A DNA stretch of 64,000 nt from Achromobacter xylosoxidans (GTDB lineage Bacteria > Pseudomonadota > Gammaproteobacteria > Burkholderiales > Burkholderiaceae_B), in the NCBI RefSeq assembly GCF_014490035.1, contig NZ_CP061008.1, positions 3,906,001-3,970,000 on the forward strand, written 5' to 3'. The notes under the pieces were generated by a model. The model searched no databases. It was not told where the DNA came from and was given only the letters and a program-made list of their open reading frames with translations. Positions 57,962 through 64,000 of the stretch are shown here, one piece after another. How positions within the stretch are numbered: position 1 is the first letter of the stretch; each line of letters opens with the position of its first letter. Both the position numbers and the translations under genes were made by a program.

Positions 57962-60670
57962 TCAGGCGTATTGCGGGTTGGCTTTGTTCGGATTGATGCC
58001 GTACTTCTTGATGGCTTCAGCCACCTTGGCAACCGGCACCTTGCCTTCGTCGGCCAGCGCGCGCAGCGCGGCGACCACGACGAAGTGGCGGTCCACCTCG
58101 AAGTGCTCGCGCAGCTTCGAGCGGAAATCCGAGCGGCCGAAACCGTCGGTGCCCAGCACCTTGTATTCGCGGCCCTTGGGCACGAACGGGCGGATCTGGT
58201 CGGCGAAGAGCTTCATGTAGTCGGTCGACGCGATGATCGGGCCTTCCGTCTTGGCCAGCTGTTCCGTGACGTAAGCCACCTGCGGCTTCTTTTCGTCGGG
58301 GTGCAGCATGTTGTGGCGTTCGGCGTCCAGGCCGTTGCGGCGCAGTTCCGTGAAGCTGGTGACGCTCCAGAGGTCCGAAGCCACGCCCCAGTCGGCTTCC
58401 AGCAGTTCTTGCGCGGCCATGACTTCGCGCAGGATGGTGCCCGAGCCCATCAGCTGCACGCGGTTCTTGCCCTTGCCGTGCGACTTGAGCTTGTACATGC
58501 CCTTGATGATGCCTTCCTCGTCGCCCTGGGTCAGACCGGGCTGCGGGTAGTTTTCGTTCATCACCGTCAGGTAGTAGTAGACGTTTTCCTGGTCTTCCAC
58601 CATGCGCTTCAAGCCATGCTGGATGATCACGGCCAGTTCGTGGCCGAAGGTCGGGTCGTACGAGACGCAGTTCGGGATGGTGGACGCCAGGATGTGGCTG
58701 TGGCCGTCTTCGTGCTGCAGGCCTTCGCCGTTGAGCGTGGTGCGCCCGGCGGTGCCGCCCAGGAGGAAGCCGCGCGCCTGCATGTCGCCGGCCGCCCAGG
58801 CCAGGTCGCCGATGCGCTGGAACCCGAACATCGAGTAGTAGATGAAGAACGGGATCATGATGCGGTTGTTCGAGGAGTACGACGTGGCCGCCGCAATCCA
58901 GGAGCTCATCGCGCCCGCTTCGTTGATGCCTTCCTGCAGGAGCTGGCCGTCGGCCGCTTCCTTGTAATACATGACCTGGTCCTTGTCGACCGGGGTGTAC
59001 TTCTGGCCTTCCGGCGCGTAGATGCCGATCTGGCGGAACAGGCCTTCCATGCCGAAGGTACGCGATTCGTCGGCCAGGATCGGCACGACGCGCGGACCCA
59101 GTTCCTTGTCGCGCAGCACCTGGTTCAGGATACGCACGAAGGCTTGGGTGGTGGAGATTTCACGGCCTTCGGCGGTGGGTTCCAGCACGGCCTTGAAGGC
59201 GTCCAGGGCCGGGGCCTTGAGATGTTCGTCGGCCTTGGCGCGGCGGCGCGGCAGATAGCCGCCCAGCGCGGCGCGGCGCTCGTGCAGGTACTTCATTTCG
59301 GGCGAGTCTTCGGCCGGCTTGAAGTACGGCAGGTCGGCCAGCTGGTCGTCCGGAATGGGGATGCCGAAACGGTCGCGGAATTCGCGGATCGAGTCCAGCT
59401 CCAGCTTCTTCTGCTGGTGGGTCGGGTTCTTGGCCTGGCCGACGTGGCCCATGCCGTAGCCCTTGATGGTCTTGGCCAGGATGACGGTGGGCTGGCCCTC
59501 GTGGGTGGCGGCGGCGTTGAACGCGGCGTACACCTTGTGCGGGTCATGGCCGCCGCGGTTCAGGCGCCAGATGTCTTCGTCGCTCATGCGCGACACGGCT
59601 TCCAGCAGCTTCGGATGCTTGCCGAAGAAGTGTTCGCGCACGAACTTGCCGTCGTTGGCCTTGTACGCCTGGTACTCGCCGTCGACGGTGTCTTCCATGA
59701 TCTTGCGCAGGATGCCTTCCTTGTCGTGCGCCAGCAGCGGATCCCAGTAGCCGCCCCAGATCAGCTTGATCACGTTCCAGCCCGAGCCGCGGAAGTCGCC
59801 TTCGAGTTCCTGGATGATCTTGCCGTTGCCGCGCACCGGACCGTCCAGGCGCTGCAGGTTGCAGTTGATGACGAAGATCAGGTTGTCCAGCTTTTCGCGG
59901 GCAGCCAGGGCAATGGCGCCCAGCGATTCGGGTTCGTCCATTTCGCCGTCGCCGCAGAACACCCAGACCTTGCGCTTGCTGGTGTCGGCGATGCCGCGGG
60001 CGTGCAGGTACTTCAGGAAGCGGGCCTGGTAGATGGCCATCAGCGGGCCCAGGCCCATCGACACCGTCGGGAACTGCCAGAACTCCGGCATCAGCTTCGG
60101 ATGCGGGTACGAGGACAGACCCTTGCCGTCCACTTCCTGGCGGAAGTGGTTCAGCTGGTCTTCGGTCAGGCGGCCTTCGAGGTAGGCGCGGCCGTACATG
60201 CCGGGCGAGGTGTGGCCCTGGAAGTAGACCAGGTCGCCGCCGTGGTTTTCGTCTTCGGCGTGCCAGAAGTGGTTCTGGCCGCAGCCGATCATGGTGGCCA
60301 GCGAGGCGAAGGAGGCGATGTGGCCGCCCAGGTCGCCGCCGTCCGGCGGGTTGTGCTTGTTGGCCTTGACCACCATGGCCATGGCGTTCCAGCGCACGTA
60401 CGAGCGGATGCGCGATTCCAGCTCCAGGTTGCCCGGGTGGGCCGGCTCCAGGCCGGGGGGAATCGTGTTGACGTAGGCGGTGTTGGGCGAGAACGGGATA
60501 TGCGCGCCGGAACGGCGGGCTTCGTCGATCAGGCGTTCGAGCAGATAGTGGGCGCGCTGCGGTCCTTCACGATCAAGGACAGCCGCCAGGGCTTCGAGCC
60601 ACTCCTGGGTTTCAAGGGTGTCTTCGTCGTTGGCAGCCTGTACGGCGCCAGCCTGGGCGTAAGAGGACAT
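57962..60670 (-). CDS. aceE: Pyruvate dehydrogenase E1 component
   Basis: 902 aa homodimeric-type E1, the thiamine-diphosphate enzyme that decarboxylates pyruvate and acetylates the E2 lipoyl group. Contains the ThDP-binding GDGEMDEPES ... NLIFVINCNLQRLDGPV and the conserved NTIPP (NTAYVNTIPPGLEPAHPG) and GHIASFASLATMIGCGQNHFW regions. An AGGAG site precedes the ATG. First gene of the operon; leader contains a long inverted repeat. Confidence 0.97.
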   Translation of the reverse strand: MSSYAQAGAVQAANDEDTLETQEWLEALAAVLDREGPQRAHYLLERLIDEARRSGAHIPFSPNTAYVNTIPPGLEPAHPGNLELESRIRSYVRWNAMAMVVKANKHNPPDGGDLGGHIASFASLATMIGCGQNHFWHAEDENHGGDLVYFQGHTSPGMYGRAYLEGRLTEDQLNHFRQEVDGKGLSSYPHPKLMPEFWQFPTVSMGLGPLMAIYQARFLKYLHARGIADTSKRKVWVFCGDGEMDEPESLGAIALAAREKLDNLIFVINCNLQRLDGPVRGNGKIIQELEGDFRGSGWNVIKLIWGGYWDPLLAHDKEGILRKIMEDTVDGEYQAYKANDGKFVREHFFGKHPKLLEAVSRMSDEDIWRLNRGGHDPHKVYAAFNAAATHEGQPTVILAKTIKGYGMGHVGQAKNPTHQQKKLELDSIREFRDRFGIPIPDDQLADLPYFKPAEDSPEMKYLHERRAALGGYLPRRRAKADEHLKAPALDAFKAVLEPTAEGREISTTQAFVRILNQVLRDKELGPRVVPILADESRTFGMEGLFRQIGIYAPEGQKYTPVDKDQVMYYKEAADGQLLQEGINEAGAMSSWIAAATSYSSNNRIMIPFFIYYSMFGFQRIGDLAWAAGDMQARGFLLGGTAGRTTLNGEGLQHEDGHSHILASTIPNCVSYDPTFGHELAVIIQHGLKRMVEDQENVYYYLTVMNENYPQPGLTQGDEEGIIKGMYKLKSHGKGKNRVQLMGSGTILREVMAAQELLEADWGVASDLWSVTSFTELRRNGLDAERHNMLHPDEKKPQVAYVTEQLAKTEGPIIASTDYMKLFADQIRPFVPKGREYKVLGTDGFGRSDFRSKLREHFEVDRHFVVVAALRALADEGKVPVAKVAEAIKKYGINPNKANPQYA

Positions 60671-60727
60671 CGTGTGTCTCCTGTTGGATTGTTCGTGACC
60701 GCACCCGCTTACTTATCTACTCGCGGA

Positions 60728-60768
60728 CCTTGCATGGTAGCCGGGATCATCCGGGCTACCATGCAAGG
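60728..60768. repeat. Long inverted repeat in the aceE leader
   Basis: CCTTGCATGGTAGCC / GGCTACCATGCAAGG, perfect 15-bp arms around an 11-base centre, about 60 bp upstream of the aceE start codon. No T-run on the aceE side, so an operator, leader structure or extragenic palindrome is more likely than a terminator. Confidence 0.75.
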
Positions 60769-60860
60769 CATGGGGTCGGGTTGTTCTAGAGACCTGCTAC
60801 TGGGTCGGTTCCCTATCAGCGGGCATTCTAAGAAAGAAGGTTAACCGGTCGCAAGCAAAA

Positions 60861-60895
60861 TTTCATGTTGCGGTACGGCATTTCATAATACGAAA
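60861..60895. promoter_or_regulatory. TTTCAT direct repeat / TTTCATAATACGAAA candidate operator
   Basis: TTTCAT at 60861-60866 and again at 60881-60886, 20 bp apart; the second is part of the imperfect palindrome TTTCATAATACGAAA (60881-60895). It lies about 200 bp upstream of aceE and 100 bp upstream of the kinase gene. Candidate regulator site; the regulator is unknown. Confidence 0.45.
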
Positions 60896-60993
60896 AATTT
60901 AAAGCAAGCTGAACGCTTTGGCGTCATACTTTTACCCAGGGACTCCAAAAGGACGAGTCGATTCCCGGCAAATCCCTGCCAACACGCACTAAA

Positions 60994-62775
60994 ATGCGCG
61001 GTCTATCCGGCCCGAATTCCATGTCCAGCGCGCCCAAGTCCAATATTCCTACGCCATTCCACGATCACGCCCGCACTCGCCGACGCGGGGTGTACTGGGT
61101 CACGCCAGCCATGGTGCTGATCCTCTATATCTGTGTGATGGCGGTGTTCTTCTGGCTGCAACGCATCCATGACGACAGCGTCATGTTTGTCACCATCGAC
61201 CAGGAAATGCGCCAGCAGCGCCTGATCTGGGTGGTGCTGGCCCTGTCCTGTGTGATCGTCATCAGCCTGCTGATGCTGTGGCGCTATACCCGTTTCCGCT
61301 CGGCGGCCGAAGCCGCCCTGATCGCCGAGACGGGCTTCCGCCGCGCCATGGAGAACTCCATGTCCACCGGCATGCGGGTGCTGGACATGGAAGGCCGCAT
61401 CGCCTACGTGAATCCGGCCTTCTGCCGCATGATCGGTTGGAACGAGGCCGACCTGATCGGCCGCAGCCCGCCCTTCCCTTATTGGGTGCCGGGTCGCCAC
61501 GAACAGCATCAGCACACCCTGGACGTGCTGATGTCCGGCAAGACGCCCAGCAGCGGCCTGGAGGTCGAGGCGCAGCGCCGCGACGGTTCGCGTTTCACGG
61601 CGCGGATGTACGTGTCCCCGCTGCTGGACCCGAACGGCAACCAGATCGGCTGGATGACCTCCATGACCGACATCACCGAGCCCAAGCGCATCCGCGAGGC
61701 CCTGACCGCCGCGCACGAACGCTTCATGACGGTGCTGGAAGGCCTGGACGACGCCATCTCGGTCACCGCCGACACCCACGACGGCCTGGAGCTGCTGTTC
61801 GCCAACCGCACCTACCGCCGCGTGTTCGGCGCGCAGACCGGCGGCCACGACGAGCTGCTGGCCGGCCGCCGCGGCCGCTTCACCGACGAATCCGTCGAAG
61901 TCTTCGCGCCCTCGGTTCAGCGCTGGTTCGAAGTGCACCACCGCATGCTGGCCTGGACCGACGGCCGCCGCGTGCGCATGCAGGTGGCGCGCGACATCAC
62001 CGAGCGCCGCGTGCACGAGGAAGCCTCGCGCGTGCAGCAGGAAAAGATCCAGCTCACCAGCCGCCTGACCACCATGGGCGAAATGGCCTCCTCGCTGGCG
62101 CATGAACTGAACCAGCCGCTGACCGCCATCGCCAACTACAGCATGGGCGCGGTCGCCCTGGTCAAGGCCGGCCACACCAGCCCCAACATGCTGCTGCCGG
62201 CCCTGGAAAAGGCCGCCTCGCAGGCCGAGCGCGCCGGCAAGATCATCAGCCGCATCCGCGAATTCGTGAAGCGCAGCGAGCCCCGCCGCCAGCGCGTGAC
62301 CATCAGCCGGATCGTCGACAATGCCATCGGCTTCGCCGAGATCGACGCCCGCAAGCGCCGCATCCGCATCGACCGCTTTGTGCCGTCGAACGCGCCGGAC
62401 GTGCTGGCCGACCCCATCCTGATCGAGCAGGTGCTGTTGAACCTGCTGAAGAACGGGCTGGAGGCCATGGAAAACAGCGAATCCGACGAACTCAAGGTCG
62501 CCGTGATCCTGCACGAACAGCACATCGAGGTCGCGGTCGTGGACCGCGGCCACGGCCTGGCCGAACCCGAACGCCTGTTCGAACCCTTCTTCAGCACCAA
62601 GACCCAGGGCCTGGGCATGGGGCTGAACATCTGCCGTACCATTATTGAATCGCACCATGGCCGCTTGTGGGCGGATCCCAATCCCGCCGGCGGCACCATT
62701 TTCCGCTTTACCCTGCCCTGCGCTGCACCCCAGTCGCAGGCCCAGAACGATCAGTCCGAGGAGTTGCACGCATGA
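60994..62775 (+). CDS. Membrane PAS sensor histidine kinase (FixL/TtrS-type)
   Basis: Up to 593 aa (another ATG at 61021 gives 584; neither has a clear ribosome site). Two membrane helices (about 36-58 and 77-98), a PAS domain (about 110-235; MRVLDMEGRIAYVNPAFCRMIGW), a second PAS-like region (about 240-345), HisKA with phospho-acceptor His370 (MASSLAHELNQPLTAIANY), and HATPase with LLNLLKNGLEAMENS and GLGMGLNICRTIIESHHG. Stop overlaps the regulator start. Similar PAS kinase/FixJ pairs sit next to PDH genes in related bacteria, including oxygen-linked FixLJ in Burkholderia. I do not see the rhizobial FixL haem-site context. Confidence 0.88.
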   Translation: MRGLSGPNSMSSAPKSNIPTPFHDHARTRRRGVYWVTPAMVLILYICVMAVFFWLQRIHDDSVMFVTIDQEMRQQRLIWVVLALSCVIVISLLMLWRYTRFRSAAEAALIAETGFRRAMENSMSTGMRVLDMEGRIAYVNPAFCRMIGWNEADLIGRSPPFPYWVPGRHEQHQHTLDVLMSGKTPSSGLEVEAQRRDGSRFTARMYVSPLLDPNGNQIGWMTSMTDITEPKRIREALTAAHERFMTVLEGLDDAISVTADTHDGLELLFANRTYRRVFGAQTGGHDELLAGRRGRFTDESVEVFAPSVQRWFEVHHRMLAWTDGRRVRMQVARDITERRVHEEASRVQQEKIQLTSRLTTMGEMASSLAHELNQPLTAIANYSMGAVALVKAGHTSPNMLLPALEKAASQAERAGKIISRIREFVKRSEPRRQRVTISRIVDNAIGFAEIDARKRRIRIDRFVPSNAPDVLADPILIEQVLLNLLKNGLEAMENSESDELKVAVILHEQHIEVAVVDRGHGLAEPERLFEPFFSTKTQGLGMGLNICRTIIESHHGRLWADPNPAGGTIFRFTLPCAAPQSQAQNDQSEELHA

Positions 62776-63398
62776 ACACGCCCCACCTGTCGAGCACGGT
62801 TTTCATTGTTGACGACGACGAAGCGGTCCGCGATTCGCTGCGCTGGCTATTGGAGGCCAATGGCTATCGCGTTCGCGCCTACGCCAGCGGCGAGTCCTTC
62901 CTGGAAGACTACGACGCCAGCCAGATCGGCGTGCTGATCGCCGACGTGCGCATGCCCGGCATGAGCGGCCTGGAACTGCAGGAACAGTTGATCGCCCGCA
63001 ATGCCCCGCTGCCCATCGTGTTCATCACCGGCCACGGCGACGTGCCGATGGCCGTGTCCACCATGAAGAAAGGCGCGGTCGACTTCCTGGAAAAGCCGTT
63101 CAATGAATCCGATTTGCGCGAGATCGTGGCGCGCATGCTGGAGCAGGCCACGCAGCGCGTGAGCAAGCACCAGGCCCAGAAAGACCACGAAGCCATGCTG
63201 GCGCGCCTGACCGCGCGCGAGCAGCAGGTGCTGGAGCGCATCGTCGCGGGCCGCTTGAACAAGCAGATCGCCGACGACCTGGGCATCAGCATCAAGACCG
63301 TAGAGGCGCACCGCGCCAACATCATGGAAAAACTTGAAGTGACCACCGTAGCTGATTTGATGAAAGTGGCCTTGGCCAAACCCGAGGCGACGGCATGA
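62772..63398 (+). CDS. FixJ/NarL-family response regulator
   Basis: 208 aa from the ATG at 62772, overlapping the kinase stop (ATGA). Receiver domain with acidic DDDE near residue 15 and phospho-acceptor in LIADVRMPGMSGLEL, lysine in FLEKPFNES; then a LuxR-type helix-turn-helix (LTAREQQVLERIVAGRLNKQIADDLGISIKTVEAHRANIMEKL). This is the FixJ/TtrR class. It is the evident partner of the kinase; its target genes are unknown but aceE lies across the divergent region. Confidence 0.92.
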   Translation: MNTPHLSSTVFIVDDDEAVRDSLRWLLEANGYRVRAYASGESFLEDYDASQIGVLIADVRMPGMSGLELQEQLIARNAPLPIVFITGHGDVPMAVSTMKKGAVDFLEKPFNESDLREIVARMLEQATQRVSKHQAQKDHEAMLARLTAREQQVLERIVAGRLNKQIADDLGISIKTVEAHRANIMEKLEVTTVADLMKVALAKPEATA

Positions 63399-63453
63399 GC
63401 CGCCGGGCCGATCCCAAGGCGAATACCGCAGCGCGTAGCGCGGAGGCCGCCGA

Positions 63454-64000
63454 ATGACTGCAAGGATTATCGACGGCGCGGCCCTGTCGGCGCGCATTCG
63501 CGAAGAAGCTGCCCAACGCGTTGCGGCCCTGGCCGCCAAGGGTACCCGCCCCGGCCTGGCCGTGGTGCTGGTGGGTGAAGACCCCGCTTCCCAGGTGTAC
63601 GTCCGCAATAAGGTGGCGGCCTGCGAAAAGGCCGGCCTGCATTCCGTCAAGGAACAGTACCCCGCGGACATGACCGAGGCCGAGCTGCTGGCCCGCATCG
63701 CCATCCTGAACCAGGACCCGACCATCCACGGCATCCTGGTGCAGTTGCCGCTGCCCAAGCACATGGACTCCCACAAGGTCATCGAAGCCATCGCGGCCGA
63801 GAAGGACGTGGACGGCTTCCATATCAGCAACGCCGGCCTGCTCATGACCGGCCAGCCCCTGTTCCGCCCCTGCACGCCCTATGGCGTGATGAAGATGCTG
63901 GAATCGGAAGGCGTGACGCTGCGTGGCGCCGAAGCCGTGATCGTGGGCGCGAGCAACATCGTCGGCAAGCCCATGGCGATGCTGCTGCTGCAGGCCGGCG
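63454..64000 (+). CDS. folD: FolD bifunctional methylenetetrahydrofolate dehydrogenase/cyclohydrolase (partial)
   Basis: First 182 codons, cut by the right edge. [23 protein letters not shown], the substrate-loop [23 protein letters not shown] (catalytic Tyr/Lys), [12 protein letters not shown] and [11 protein letters not shown], then the NADP-binding [15 protein letters not shown]. FolD makes 10-formyl-THF from methylene-THF. Start ATG has GGAGG about 8 bases upstream. Confidence 0.95.
   Translation, partial: MTARIIDGAALSARIREEAAQRVAALAAKGTRPGLAVVLVGEDPASQVYVRNKVAACEKAGLHSVKEQYPADMTEAELLARIAILNQDPTIHGILVQLPLPKHMDSHKVIEAIAAEKDVDGFHISNAGLLMTGQPLFRPCTPYGVMKMLESEGVTLRGAEAVIVGASNIVGKPMAMLLLQAG

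Larger units (their letters stand above)
60671..60993. promoter_or_regulatory. Divergent aceE / histidine kinase control region
   Basis: 323 bp without a gene, AT-rich near 60850-60910. Contains a 15-bp inverted repeat (60728-60768) and a pair of TTTCAT motifs, the second within an imperfect palindrome. Should hold the aceE promoter (minus) and the kinase promoter (plus). Confidence 0.6.

Noticed and set aside
54590..60844. 2084-codon open frame on the plus strand opposite lpdA-aceF-aceE
   Set aside because: Low-complexity His/Arg/Gly/Asp-rich translation typical of the antisense frame of GC-rich genes; all three PDH genes on the minus strand are unmistakable.
61300..61700. Haem-binding FixL-type PAS
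   Set aside because: The PAS fold is likely, but the haem-ligand His context of rhizobial FixL is not visible, so I do not claim oxygen sensing.
61003..62769. 588-codon minus-strand frame opposite the histidine kinase
   Set aside because: Shadow frame; the plus-strand kinase has all catalytic motifs.
1..64000. CRISPR arrays, tRNA/rRNA genes, insertion sequences, prophage
   Set aside because: No regularly spaced repeats, tRNA-like cloverleaf, rRNA sequence or transposase/integrase was seen; the repeats present are within chemoreceptor and lipoyl-domain coding DNA.

Overview
The window is high-GC DNA, densely coding on both strands. It is most like an Alcaligenaceae/Burkholderiales genome of the Achromobacter-Bordetella type. 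The basis is the FlhDC master regulator, the motA-motB-cheY-cheA-cheW-mcp-cheR-cheB-cheY-cheZ order, the flhB-flhA-flhF block, and an adjoining aceE-aceF-lpdA operon whose E3 carries a lipoyl domain. This assignment comes from gene order and protein character, not from a database search.

Layout. (1) 49-7947, plus strand: the end of a fli operon, fliI-J-K and fliL-M-N-O-P-Q-R (export ATPase and chaperone, hook-length control, C-ring/switch, export gate). (2) 8001-16109, minus strand: an Aer-type PAS receptor, three transmembrane chemoreceptors and a small BamE-like lipoprotein. (3) 16251-26900, minus strand: flgB-C-D-E-F-G-H-I-J-K-L (rod, hook, rings, junction proteins), with flgA-flgM-flgN divergent on the plus strand up to 28723. 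(4) 28847-34983, minus strand: flhB-flhA-flhF, with an unusually long FlhF, preceded by a cytoplasmic chemoreceptor with a C-terminal sensor-like region. (5) 36952-47758, minus strand: flhD-flhC-motA-motB-cheY1-cheA-cheW-mcp-cheR-cheB-cheY2-cheZ, closed by a terminator. (6) 48190-54415, plus strand: fliA, a SAM methyltransferase with a regulatory domain, flagellin, a cysteine-rich membrane protein and a small YjfB-like protein. (7) 54506-60670, minus strand: lpdA-aceF-aceE (pyruvate dehydrogenase complex). (8) 60994-64000, plus strand: a PAS histidine kinase, its FixJ/NarL-type response regulator, and the start of folD.

How it works together. FlhDC is expected to turn on the basal-body, hook and export genes together with fliA. 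FliA (sigma-28) is held by FlgM until hook completion, then drives late genes. I can read three good sigma-28 promoters (TAAA-N15-GCCG...), upstream of fliC, flgM and flgKL. The flgK one overlaps the flgJ stop codon. CheA/CheW with at least six receptors control CheY; CheZ removes phosphate, and CheR/CheB set adaptation.

The most interesting points are: the methyltransferase immediately upstream of flagellin (a candidate flagellin-modifying enzyme); the FlhF with an extra C-terminal region of about 400 residues; four chemoreceptor genes with almost identical signalling-domain DNA; the regulatory repeats between flhD and fliA; and the long inverted repeat plus TTTCAT motifs in the aceE leader. 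I saw no CRISPR array, tRNA, rRNA, transposase or phage gene.
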